This document shows positions 8,319 to 16,472 of a stretch of 43,816 nt of DNA, piece by piece (positions within the stretch are counted from its first letter, which is position 1; each line of letters starts with the position of its first letter). The stretch is taken from contig JAMLHF010000038.1 in assembly GCA_023957275.1 (NCBI GenBank), positions 1 to 43,816 on the forward strand, given 5' to 3'. Below the pieces are notes generated by a model. That model saw only the letters and a program-made list of their open reading frames with translations. It searched no databases and was not told the DNA's origin. Made by a program: the position numbers and the translations under genes. Source of the stretch: Lentimicrobium sp. Its GTDB lineage: Bacteria > Bacteroidota > Bacteroidia > Bacteroidales > Lentimicrobiaceae.

Positions 8319-10043
8319 ATGAACTTCCCTATTGAAGTAAATAATAAAACGATCATTGCCCGGAGGGGAGAAACCATACTGGAAGCCCTGGAGCGCAACG
8401 GCATTAAAGTCCCTACACTCTGCCATATGCAGGGCCTCTACCCTACCGGTTCCTGCCGGATGTGCGTTGTTGAGGTAGAAGGCAAACCCAACCTTATTAC
8501 CGCCTGCTCCTACCCTGTGGAAGAATGGATGAAGATCCGGACACATTCCCCCAGGGTAGTGAATGCCAGAAAAACCAATGTCGAACTCCTGCTGAGTAAT
8601 CACCCCGATGATTGCCTTTACTGTGAAAGGAACGGCAACTGCGAACTTCAAAACTTCGCCGAACAGCTCAACGTCAGAGAGCGCCGGTTTATCGGGAAGA
8701 AGAACAAGTACAAAACAGACCCGTCGGGATCAAGCATTGTAAGGGATCCTGCCAAATGTATCCTTTGCGGACGCTGTGTCAGAACCTGCGAGGAAATCAT
8801 CGGCGCTGCCACCCTGGGGTTTATCGGCAGGGGAAATAAAACGATTATCGGACCTGCATTCAACAAACAACTCAACCTGTCCAGCTGTATTACCTGTGGT
8901 CAATGCATCATGGCATGTCCGACCGGAGCTTTGCATGAAAAAAGACATTCATCGGATTTACAGAGTGCGTTGCATAATAAGGACATTCATGTTGTAGTGC
9001 AGTATTCTCCAACCATCGCTGTGAGCCTGGCAGAGGAGTTCGGATTAAAGGCCGGTAAAGAAATCAACGGAATCCTGAACGCCGCCCTCCGGAAAACAGG
9101 ATTTGATAAAGTATTCGACAGTACTTTCGGTGCCGATCTTTACATCATGGAGCTTGCCGCGGAATTTGAGCAACGCCTTGCCAACGGCATTCAGCGCCCC
9201 CTTTTCAGCAGTGACTGCCCTGCCTGGATCAAGTTTGTGGAGCAGTGGCATCCTGAGTTAATCCCGGACATTTCCACCTGTAAGTCGCCCCAGCAAATGC
9301 TCGGAGCTGTCATAAGCAGTTATTATACCAAAACATACCACATCAACATCGACAATCTTTATACGGTTTCAGCCATGCCCTGCACTGCCAAGAAGTTTGA
9401 AGCTCAGCGGGAGCAAATGACCCACAAGGGAATCAGTGATGTTGACGCCGTACTTACGACCCGCGAACTGGCTCAGTTCATCCGCCTTAACGGCATTGAT
9501 ATTCATCAGGGGGACCCTGAACTTGCCGACTTTCCTTTTCATATCCGCAGTTCGGCCGGCAAACTCTTCAGCGTTTCGGGCGGGGTGACCGAAGCTTTGA
9601 TCCGTACCCTGCATTTCAGGCTCACCGGCAAGGAATTGCAGCAAACGCGCATCAGCGAACTAAGAAGTAACCGGGATTACAAGGAAGTGAAACTTAAGAT
9701 CGGTGAGCATAAACTCGGTTTTGCGGCTGTCAGCACGGTTAAACAGGCAGCGATGCTGATTGAAGAAATTAAAAACGGACGCAACGACCTTCATTTTATC
9801 GAAGTAACGGCCTGCCCGGGCGGATGCGTAAACGGAGGGGGCCAGCCCATCGTGGATGATCCGTCAGCCCTGAAAGCGAGAATAAAAGCCGTATATGATC
9901 TGGATGAAAAAGAGCCTATCAGGGTGGCACATAAAAATCCTGCCATCGTTGAATTATACAAGGAGTTTCTGGGCGAACCTCTGGGGGAATTATCCGTAAA
10001 ACTGCTCCATACTTCCTATAAAAAAAGAGATGTTTCATTGTAA
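8319..10043 (+). CDS. hydA: Catalytic [FeFe] hydrogenase subunit with Asp in place of the proton-relay Cys
   Basis: A 574-residue catalytic subunit of the trimeric NAD-linked hydrogenase. In order: a [2Fe-2S] plant-type domain (Cys35, 46, 49, 63), a His-ligated [4Fe-4S] (His95, Cys99, 102, 108), two [4Fe-4S] sites (Cys147, 150, 153, 157 and Cys190, 193, 196, 200), then the H-cluster domain. Its motifs are SSDCPAW (Asp299, Cys300), MPCTAKKFE (Cys355, Lys358, Glu361) and ACPGGCVNGGGQP (Cys499, Cys503). These numbers coincide with those I recall for Clostridium pasteurianum CpI. All four cluster ligands are present, so H2 catalysis is expected, but the usual proton-relay Cys299 is Asp. It starts 25 bases after hydB and is followed 12 bases later by the kinase-linked sensor. 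Confidence 0.93.
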   Translation: MNFPIEVNNKTIIARRGETILEALERNGIKVPTLCHMQGLYPTGSCRMCVVEVEGKPNLITACSYPVEEWMKIRTHSPRVVNARKTNVELLLSNHPDDCLYCERNGNCELQNFAEQLNVRERRFIGKKNKYKTDPSGSSIVRDPAKCILCGRCVRTCEEIIGAATLGFIGRGNKTIIGPAFNKQLNLSSCITCGQCIMACPTGALHEKRHSSDLQSALHNKDIHVVVQYSPTIAVSLAEEFGLKAGKEINGILNAALRKTGFDKVFDSTFGADLYIMELAAEFEQRLANGIQRPLFSSDCPAWIKFVEQWHPELIPDISTCKSPQQMLGAVISSYYTKTYHINIDNLYTVSAMPCTAKKFEAQREQMTHKGISDVDAVLTTRELAQFIRLNGIDIHQGDPELADFPFHIRSSAGKLFSVSGGVTEALIRTLHFRLTGKELQQTRISELRSNRDYKEVKLKIGEHKLGFAAVSTVKQAAMLIEEIKNGRNDLHFIEVTACPGGCVNGGGQPIVDDPSALKARIKAVYDLDEKEPIRVAHKNPAIVELYKEFLGEPLGELSVKLLHTSYKKRDVSL

Positions 10044-10055
10044 GCGTAAAACCTG

Positions 10056-12080
10056 ATGTCCATGAATCCCGACGATACAACTTCAAAACGGCCACTGGTT
10101 ACCACCATCAGGGAGCGGTGCAGGGTTTGTTACACTTGTGTACGCGAATGTCCGGCCAAGGCCATCAGGATCATCAATGGCCAGGCGGAAGTTATCCCGG
10201 AAAGATGTATCGGGTGCGGAAATTGCGTGAAAGTTTGCAGTCAGAATGCCAAAGTTTTCCGGAAAGAGATTGATAAAGTAAAAGAATTGATCAGCAGCAA
10301 TCAAAAGGTTGCAGCAATCGTTGCGCCCAGTTTTCCTGCCGAATTTTCGGAAATCAAGAATCACCGGTTGCTGGTATCACTGATCCGGGCCCAGGGATTC
10401 AGGTATGTATCGGAAGTTTCTTTCGGGGCCGACCTGGTTGCCGGAGAATACAAAAAAATTATCCAATCAAAAAGTTATCCGCCGGTAATCTCTTCAGATT
10501 GTCCGGCCATTGTAAATTATATCGAACACTATCATCCCGACCTGGTAGGATCACTGGCCAACATCGTTTCGCCCATGGTTGCCATGACCAGGGTCATGCG
10601 CAAAAAATACGGCGCGGATCTCAGGATTGTATTTATCGGGCCTTGTATTGCAAAAAAGGATGAATCGTCCGAAGTGGATGCCGCTATTACCTTCAGGGAA
10701 CTCAGGGAGATGATAAACCAACTGGGGCTGAAACCCGCTGAGGTAAGTCCTACCGAGTTTGACCCTCCGCTGGGAGGCAAAGGATCAATCTTCCCCGTTA
10801 GCAGGGGCCTGCTGAATACCATGGAAGTCAAGGAAGATATCTTTGAGAGGAATGTGATTGTTGCCGAGGGGCGCAGCGATTTCCAGGAAGCCATCAAGGA
10901 ATTTGAGAGCGGGCAGATCGCCCAGGAGCACCTGGAATTGCTTTGTTGTGAAGGCTGCATCATGGGGCCGGGCATGTCTCCCTATCCTTTTCTTTCATCC
11001 CTCAGCCGCAGGTTCAGAAAAAGGGCCAGCGTCAGCGATTATGTTATCCACAAGATGGAGACCATGAATATGGACCAGTGGGAAAAGGATTACAAAGAAT
11101 TTTCGGATATAGATTTGTTCTGCGAATTTACCAGGCGCGACATACGCTACAGCAGGCCTGACAAGGAAGATATCAAAAAGGTGCTGAATAAGATGGGTAA
11201 ATTTGAGCCGCAGGATCACCTTGACTGCGGTGCTTGCGGTTATGAATCGTGCGAGGAGCACGCTGTTGCCATTATACGGGGATTGGCCGAACATGAAATG
11301 TGCCTGCCATATACCATTGAAAAACTGCATAATTACATCAGAGAGCTGAACATCTCGAATGAAAAACTGGCAAATACCCAGGAAGCCCTCAGGCAATCAG
11401 AAAAACTTGCCGGGATGGGGCAACTGTCAGCCGGCATTGCCCATGAACTGAACAATCCGCTGGGCATCATCACCATGTACAGCAACATACTTAAAGATGA
11501 AGCTTCGCCCGAAGATCCTATCCATAAGGATCTTGACCTGATTGCGGAGCAGGCCGAACGCTGTAAAAAAATAGTAGGCGGATTGCTTAACTTTGCGCGC
11601 AAAAACCAGGTCAACTTCACAGATGTCAACATTAACCAGTTGATGGAACATTCGATTAGTTCAGTAATTGTTCCTGAAAAAATCAGCATCTCGCTCGAAT
11701 CACAAGTCACTAATGTTGAGATAAAACTGGATTACGACCAGATGACCCAGGTTTTTACCAACCTGCTGAAAAATGCCATTGAAGCCATGCCCGAAGAAGG
11801 CGGACTGATTACTGTCAAAATGCATGATACTATTGACGAAATTACAGTTCATATTGCCGACAACGGCACCGGAATCGAAGAAGAGAATATGAATAAACTC
11901 TTCACGCCCTTTTTTACCACCAAACCCATTGGCAAGGGGACGGGTCTGGGATTGCCGATTATCTATGGAATTGTAAAAATGCATAAGGGAAATATCACAT
12001 TCAGCTCGAATGCCGATAAAACCAGGGGGGCAACCGGAACCACCTTTACCATTACCCTCCCCAGAAGAGCAATGACCTGA
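10056..12080 (+). CDS. Sensory [FeFe]-hydrogenase-like protein fused to a histidine kinase (HydS-2)
   Basis: A 674-residue soluble sensor kinase. The N-terminus has two [4Fe-4S] motifs ([23 protein letters not shown]). The H-cluster-type domain has SSDCPAI (Asp148, Cys149), GPCIAKKDE and [10 protein letters not shown] (Cys297, 298, 301). An accessory Fe-S domain follows (CGACGYESC). A coiled coil from Leu431 leads into HisKA with the H-box [11 protein letters not shown] (His463), then HATPase_c with [16 protein letters not shown] and GTGLGLPI. No membrane span is seen. It matches kinase-linked group C [FeFe] hydrogenases, probably reading H2 or redox state. The N-terminal half is clearly paralogous to the PAS-linked protein at 3344-5206. 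Its nearest partners are the two receiver proteins just downstream. Confidence 0.9.
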   Translation: MSMNPDDTTSKRPLVTTIRERCRVCYTCVRECPAKAIRIINGQAEVIPERCIGCGNCVKVCSQNAKVFRKEIDKVKELISSNQKVAAIVAPSFPAEFSEIKNHRLLVSLIRAQGFRYVSEVSFGADLVAGEYKKIIQSKSYPPVISSDCPAIVNYIEHYHPDLVGSLANIVSPMVAMTRVMRKKYGADLRIVFIGPCIAKKDESSEVDAAITFRELREMINQLGLKPAEVSPTEFDPPLGGKGSIFPVSRGLLNTMEVKEDIFERNVIVAEGRSDFQEAIKEFESGQIAQEHLELLCCEGCIMGPGMSPYPFLSSLSRRFRKRASVSDYVIHKMETMNMDQWEKDYKEFSDIDLFCEFTRRDIRYSRPDKEDIKKVLNKMGKFEPQDHLDCGACGYESCEEHAVAIIRGLAEHEMCLPYTIEKLHNYIRELNISNEKLANTQEALRQSEKLAGMGQLSAGIAHELNNPLGIITMYSNILKDEASPEDPIHKDLDLIAEQAERCKKIVGGLLNFARKNQVNFTDVNINQLMEHSISSVIVPEKISISLESQVTNVEIKLDYDQMTQVFTNLLKNAIEAMPEEGGLITVKMHDTIDEITVHIADNGTGIEEENMNKLFTPFFTTKPIGKGTGLGLPIIYGIVKMHKGNITFSSNADKTRGATGTTFTITLPRRAMT

Positions 12081-12131
12081 ATTACAGTGAACTGAAAAGA
12101 AAAATGAATCGCGTTTCATAAAATCAATGCA

Positions 12132-12518
12132 ATGAAAAAGACCATTCTGATTGTTGATGATGACATGGATTACCTGTTCCAGATGAAGCTGAAGGTAGAA
12201 CAATTCGGGTTTGACACCATTACTGCCGATGGACAGAAAGAGGCGGAATCGATCATTGAAACTGTAAGGCCTGACCTGGCCATTCTCGACCTGATGATGG
12301 AAAGTGACGACAGCGGGTTTATCCTGGCATACAAGATCAAACGCATGTACCCCGATGTGCCCATCATCATTGCGACCGCGGTTACGGCAGAAACCGGAAT
12401 TACCTTCGACATCAACACAGATGAAAACAAACAGTGGATAAAAGCCGATCTGTTTCTTGACAAGGGGATTCGGGCAGACCAGCTGCAGCGTGAAATAAAC
12501 AAACTACTTAAAATTTAA
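12132..12518 (+). CDS. Stand-alone response-regulator receiver domain
   Basis: A 128-residue CheY-like receiver with no output domain. The acidic pair is in ILIVDDD near the N-terminus, the likely phospho-acceptor is Asp53 (LAILDLMME), a Thr is in IIATAV, and the conserved Lys is in FLDKG. The stretch between the Thr and Lys strands is somewhat longer than usual. It begins 51 bases after the HydS-2 kinase and ends 3 bases before the receiver-kinase hybrid. Inference: it is a phosphotransfer intermediate or a protein-protein regulator in the H2-sensing relay. Confidence 0.85.
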   Translation: MKKTILIVDDDMDYLFQMKLKVEQFGFDTITADGQKEAESIIETVRPDLAILDLMMESDDSGFILAYKIKRMYPDVPIIIATAVTAETGITFDINTDENKQWIKADLFLDKGIRADQLQREINKLLKI

Positions 12519-12521
12519 GGA

Positions 12522-13649
12522 ATGGCATCGTACAAAGTATTGGTGGTTGATGATGAAATGGGTATCAGGATGGGAACCCGGAGGATACTTCAGAACTTCA
12601 AAGTTGACTACCCCTTTATGGATGAGCACATAGAATATATCGTGCTGGAAGCCCCTACCGGGGAGGAAGCCATAGAAATCATTGACCGGGAAATGCCCGA
12701 CATTATTCTGCTGGACAACAAACTCCCCGGAATACAAGGCATCGAAGTGCTGGAATATGTAAAGAAAAAACTTTACGACATTGTGGTAGTAATGATCACT
12801 TCATATGCATCGCTGGAGCTGGCTGTAAAAGCCACCCGCGACGGAGCCTACGACTTTATCCCAAAGCCTTTTACCCCTCAGGAACTTCGCAGTTCACTCG
12901 AAAATATCACCAAACAGCTCTTCCTAAAGCGGATGACGCAAAAAATGAACAAGGAAGGAAGGCTCATCAGGTTCCAGTTCCTGTCAGTGCTTTCGCATGA
13001 ACTCAAAGCCCCTATCAATGCCATTGAAGGGTATCTGAAAATCATGCATGAAAAGCAGTTCGGCGACAATATCACTTCTTACAAGGATATGATAGATCGC
13101 TCACTTGAACGGATCAGCGGTATGCGCAGCCTGATTATGGACCTGCTTGACCTGACGAAGATTGAATCAGGCAAACCTGTGCAGCATATGCAATCGGTGG
13201 ATATCACAAAAATTGCAGGCATTTCATTGGATACAATGCGACCTTATGCTATCCAGAAGGATGTTGACATTTACCTCAACACAAAGGAGCCTGTCATGAT
13301 GGAAGCGGATCCCAAGGAGATTGAAATTATTTTCAATAATTTGATATCCAATGCAGTAAAATACAACAAACAGGGAGGCCGTGTGGATATTTTCATTCAC
13401 AAGGATAATAATAAGATCAGGCTACAGGTTGCTGACTCAGGTATCGGCATGACTGAGGAAGAGAAAAGTACGCTTTTTCAGGATTTTGTGCGCATAAAGA
13501 ACCCAAAAACCAAACACATTACAGGCTCAGGCCTCGGTCTTTCAATCCTCAAAAAAATTGTTGAAATGTATCATGGCGATATAGACGTTGAAAGCATCCC
13601 TGACCAGGGAACAACGTTTACCATAACCCTTCCGGCAGATAACTCTTAA
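12522..13649 (+). CDS. Receiver-histidine kinase hybrid without a sensor domain
   Basis: A 375-residue soluble protein. A receiver domain comes first (residues about 5-125; VLVVDDE, phospho-acceptor Asp65 in ILLDNKLPG, Lys in FIPKPFTPQEL). A HisKA domain follows with His159 (LSHELKAPINAIEGY), then HATPase_c (NLISNAVKYN, DSGIGM, GSGLGLSILKKI). There is no PAS, membrane or DNA-binding part. A receiver-first kinase is normally driven by phosphorylation from another kinase, so the HydS-2 kinase is the obvious candidate. The gene is almost contiguous with the stand-alone receiver before it and rex after it (13 bases). Its own target is not visible in the window. Confidence 0.87.
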   Translation: MASYKVLVVDDEMGIRMGTRRILQNFKVDYPFMDEHIEYIVLEAPTGEEAIEIIDREMPDIILLDNKLPGIQGIEVLEYVKKKLYDIVVVMITSYASLELAVKATRDGAYDFIPKPFTPQELRSSLENITKQLFLKRMTQKMNKEGRLIRFQFLSVLSHELKAPINAIEGYLKIMHEKQFGDNITSYKDMIDRSLERISGMRSLIMDLLDLTKIESGKPVQHMQSVDITKIAGISLDTMRPYAIQKDVDIYLNTKEPVMMEADPKEIEIIFNNLISNAVKYNKQGGRVDIFIHKDNNKIRLQVADSGIGMTEEEKSTLFQDFVRIKNPKTKHITGSGLGLSILKKIVEMYHGDIDVESIPDQGTTFTITLPADNS

Positions 13650-13662
13650 AAGCGAATGACAC

Positions 13663-14286
13663 ATGATAAAAAGGCTACCCGATAAAACAGTTGAAAGACT
13701 CAGTCAGTATCGTCGCGCCCTGCTGAATTATTATTCAGGGGGGAAGCACCATATTTTTTCTCATGAAATAGCGAGTCTGCTGCATATCACCGCTGTTCAG
13801 GTAAGGCGTGATATAATGCTGATCGGTTATACCGGCACGCTGAGGCAGGGCTATGATGTGAAGGAACTCATTGACATTATCGGAAAAATCATTGATACCA
13901 GGGAAGGCCAGAAAGTAGCCGTGGTGGGAATCGGTAACCTTGGCCGCGCCATCATGGGATATTTCAGCGGCAAACGGACCAAACTTGCCATTGTGGCGGC
14001 ATTCGACAGCAATCCGGAAAAAATCAACCGTATTTACGCCGGGGTGCAGTGCTATCACAGCGATCAGATGATTGAAATCATCAAGCGCGAAGGCATCTCA
14101 ATTGCCGTTATTTCAGTTCCGGGCGAAACGGCCGCACAGGTTGCCGAAGAACTGGTGATGGCCGGAATCAGGGGAATCCTCAACTTTTCGCCCAAAGCGC
14201 TGAATGTGCCTTCGCATGTGTATTTGCAGGAATATGACATGATTACCAGCCTTGAAAAAATTGCCTATTTCGTCAAGAAGCCCTGA
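13663..14286 (+). CDS. rex: Redox-sensing transcriptional repressor Rex
   Basis: A 207-residue Rex protein. The N-terminal winged helix (about 1-75) carries the recognition stretch HITAVQVRRDIMLIG. A Rossmann domain follows with VAVVGIGNLGRA and AAFDSNP, and the closing DMITSLEKIAYF segment is typical of Rex. The family binds DNA when NADH/NAD+ is low and releases it when NADH rises, derepressing fermentation and hydrogenase genes. Its position inside the hydrogenase run, plus two Rex-like sites before hydC, suggests autoregulation and control of hydrogenase expression. The family call is firm; its targets are inferred. Confidence 0.92.
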   Translation: MIKRLPDKTVERLSQYRRALLNYYSGGKHHIFSHEIASLLHITAVQVRRDIMLIGYTGTLRQGYDVKELIDIIGKIIDTREGQKVAVVGIGNLGRAIMGYFSGKRTKLAIVAAFDSNPEKINRIYAGVQCYHSDQMIEIIKREGISIAVISVPGETAAQVAEELVMAGIRGILNFSPKALNVPSHVYLQEYDMITSLEKIAYFVKKP

Positions 14287-14312
14287 TATTAAGGTCTGAC
14301 AAACACATTCAG

Positions 14313-15254
14313 ATGAAGATATACTACGATCTTGACTCTATAACCTCAATCCGGAATCCGGTGGTTACCACCGGTTCATTCGACGGTGTTCATATCGGTC
14401 ATAAAACGATCCTCAACCGCCTGCGCGAAATCGCTTCAAATATTGACGGTGAATCAGTGCTGATCACCTTCCACCCTCATCCCCGTAAAGTCCTGTTTCC
14501 GGATACCGCAGGAAAAACCTTGTTGCTGATCAATTCACAACGCGAGAAAATCGAACTCCTCCGCAAAACCGGGCTTGACCATCTTATTATCATCAAGTTC
14601 ACCCGTGAATTTTCCGAAATTTCTTCCATAGATTTTATCCGCAATATTCTGGTCGGAAAGCTCCATGCCAGCAAGGTAGTTATAGGGTTTAACCATCATT
14701 TCGGTCATAATCGCGAAGGCAATTTCGACTACCTCTATGAATTGGGCCAGTATTATAACTTCGGGGTAGAAGAGATTCCGGAACAGGACATCCATAATGA
14801 AACGGTCAGCTCCACGCTGATCAGGAAGGCCCTGCTCGAAGGAAAAATCCAGCGGGCAAACGCATATCTGGATCATCATTACATCATCATCAGCGAACTG
14901 TTCACCGGCAGCGAAACCTGCCAAAGCATCAACTTCCCGACGATGCGGGTAAAAATTGATGAGGAAAGCAAGCTCGTCCCATGCGACGGAGTATATGCCG
15001 TGAATGTGCTGGTTGACGGAGAGTTTTACAAAGGCATCCTGAATATCAAAAATTCTCTGCCTCTCGAGGTAAGGAATATTGAAGAAATCACCATTGACAT
15101 TCACCTGTTTGAAGCAGATGTTAACCTTACCGGGAAAACCGCTACGGTGTTCTTCGCCAAACGGATCAGGGATGAACTGCAATTTGACAATAAAGAATCC
15201 ATGAGCCGGCAACTCAAATCTGACCTTGCCGAGGTTGAAGAACTTATTTATTAA
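14313..15254 (+). CDS. ribF: Bifunctional riboflavin kinase / FAD synthetase
   Basis: A 313-residue RibF. The N-terminal nucleotidyltransferase (FAD synthetase) domain has GSFDGVHIGHKTIL and, later, GFNHHFGHNREGN; the C-terminal riboflavin kinase domain has the INFPTMRV segment near residue 210. It converts riboflavin to FMN and then FAD. It lies 26 bases after rex and 10 bases before the next gene, in the hydrogenase run. FMN is needed by HydB, so co-expression makes sense, but ribF is a housekeeping gene and the link is unproven. A long antisense ORF over this gene is rejected below. Confidence 0.93.
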   Translation: MKIYYDLDSITSIRNPVVTTGSFDGVHIGHKTILNRLREIASNIDGESVLITFHPHPRKVLFPDTAGKTLLLINSQREKIELLRKTGLDHLIIIKFTREFSEISSIDFIRNILVGKLHASKVVIGFNHHFGHNREGNFDYLYELGQYYNFGVEEIPEQDIHNETVSSTLIRKALLEGKIQRANAYLDHHYIIISELFTGSETCQSINFPTMRVKIDEESKLVPCDGVYAVNVLVDGEFYKGILNIKNSLPLEVRNIEEITIDIHLFEADVNLTGKTATVFFAKRIRDELQFDNKESMSRQLKSDLAEVEELIY

Positions 15255-15264
15255 TACAAAGAAC

Positions 15265-16047
15265 ATGAGCCGGACAGGCCCGATAAAAATTACCTTTCTT
15301 GGAACCGGAACATCAATCGGGGTGCCGGTAATAGCCTGCAACTGTCCGGTATGCAAATCTTCCGACCCGAGGGATAAGCGTTTCAGGACCTCCGCCCTGA
15401 TCAATGTGGACAACCAGAATATTGTGATCGATTGCGGACCTGATTTCAGGTTCCAGATGCTTAAACAAAATGTAGAAGATATTGACGCGGTAATTTTTAC
15501 GCACGAACACCGCGACCACATTGCCGGTCTGGACGATGTGAGGGCGTTCAACTATATCCTCAACAAGAATATCCCTATCTATGGATCCGCCAACGTGATG
15601 GAAGCCATTAAGACGGAATTCCCCTATATTTTTACCGAAACCCGTTACTTCGGGGTTCCTCAGCTGACCATTCATGAAATCGACGCGACTGAATTCAGCA
15701 TCGGCCCTACCAGAATATTACCCGTAAATGTATTGCACAACAAACTACCGGTATTCGGATACCGTATCGGCGGGCTAACATACATAACGGATGCAAGTAT
15801 GATCCCTGACGAGGAAAAACATAAAATCTACGGATCAGAAATTCTGGTGCTGAATGCCCTCAGGAATTCAAAACACATCTCTCATCTCTCGCTGAGCGAA
15901 GCATTGCTGTTGATAGAAGAGCTTAAACCGGCCAGGGCTTACCTTACCCATATCAGCCATTTTCTCGGACTGCATTCAGAAGTTGAGAAGAAGCTTCCGG
16001 AGAATGTACGTCTGGCTTATGACAACCTCATCGTGGAAATTCCTTAA
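15265..16047 (+). CDS. Metallo-beta-lactamase-fold hydrolase (PhnP-like)
   Basis: A 260-residue MBL-fold hydrolase. Visible features are FLGTGTSIGVPVIACNCPVC at the start, where the CxCPVC cysteines suggest a structural zinc, the metal motif FTHEHRDHIAGLDDVRAFN, a later YITDAS strand and the terminal THISHFLGLH. These are typical of PhnP-like phosphodiesterases, though many bacteria carry such a gene with no phosphonate pathway, so the substrate is open. I chose the ATG at 15265, ten bases after ribF; an earlier in-frame ATG at 15226 would overlap ribF by 29 bases and adds an unlikely leader. It is the last gene of the 5880-16047 run. Confidence 0.85.
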   Translation: MSRTGPIKITFLGTGTSIGVPVIACNCPVCKSSDPRDKRFRTSALINVDNQNIVIDCGPDFRFQMLKQNVEDIDAVIFTHEHRDHIAGLDDVRAFNYILNKNIPIYGSANVMEAIKTEFPYIFTETRYFGVPQLTIHEIDATEFSIGPTRILPVNVLHNKLPVFGYRIGGLTYITDASMIPDEEKHKIYGSEILVLNALRNSKHISHLSLSEALLLIEELKPARAYLTHISHFLGLHSEVEKKLPENVRLAYDNLIVEIP

Positions 16048-16154
16048 AAACAGGGCAATTCGTTATTTGCTGTGCCGGAGTTAAAGATGAACTTTGTAAT
16101 CCGTATTGTAATTATAAAAGATATTCACCAAAGGGGACACATTGTTTTATAATC

Positions 16155-16204
16155 TTCTCTGTGTTGCTCTGTGTTTCTCTGTGTTGCTCTGTGTTGCTCT
16201 GTGT
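16155..16204. repeat. Tandem decamer repeat, GTGTTGCTCT unit
   Basis: Four full copies of a 10-base unit (16161-16200), one with two changes, flanked by partial copies on both sides. The unit is GTGTTGCTCT. Its period is close to one helical turn. No coding or regulatory role can be read from it. Confidence 0.85.
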
Positions 16205-16419
16205 AACAGGCTTTTTTACGAAGATAAAACAAGTCGCATTTTGAGGGATCAACCATAAGCCCGTGCCATATATTTCTTTTCTTACAAATATTTGGTTTTT
16301 TATATCCTGATGCATCCGCGATGGCGTGAAACCGGCACAGCATTAAACGAAAAGCCCTGAAAACGTAATCTGGAAGCAATTTAGAATACTCCGGAATGGA
16401 TTTTACGGTGAATAAACAT

Positions 16420-16427
16420 TAACTTTG
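16420..16427 (+). promoter_or_regulatory. Candidate -7 promoter box for hydG
   Basis: TAACTTTG matches the Bacteroidota -7 consensus TAnnTTTG and lies 45 bases before the hydG start. A matching -33 TTTG was not seen at the usual distance. It suggests hydG and its two followers are transcribed separately from the 5880-16047 operon. Confidence 0.5.
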
Positions 16428-16472
16428 TACCATAGAATTCATTTTTTTTAAACAACTGAACACCAGTATATA

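Larger units (their letters stand above)
16048..16472. other. Spacer between MBL hydrolase and hydG
   Basis: This 425-base stretch has no believable gene. It holds the decamer tandem repeat at 16155-16204 and a promoter-like box before hydG. Two overlapping minus-strand ORFs of 67 and 84 codons exist only because the repeat lacks stops, giving Gln/His/Thr/Glu-rich low-complexity translations. No clear terminator for the preceding operon was seen. Confidence 0.6.

Noticed and set aside
8319-10043. HydA as an inactive hydrogenase
   Set aside because: All four cluster cysteines, Lys358 and Glu361 are present, so the Asp299 change alone does not justify calling it inactive.
14535-15551. Long minus-strand ORF (338 codons) across ribF and the MBL gene
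   Set aside because: It is antisense to two well-recognised genes, and its translation has no family features. It reflects codon bias in the opposite frame.
16112-16379. Two overlapping minus-strand ORFs over the decamer repeat
   Set aside because: The translations are low-complexity (Gln, His, Arg, Thr, Glu) from the repeat itself, with no start or family support.
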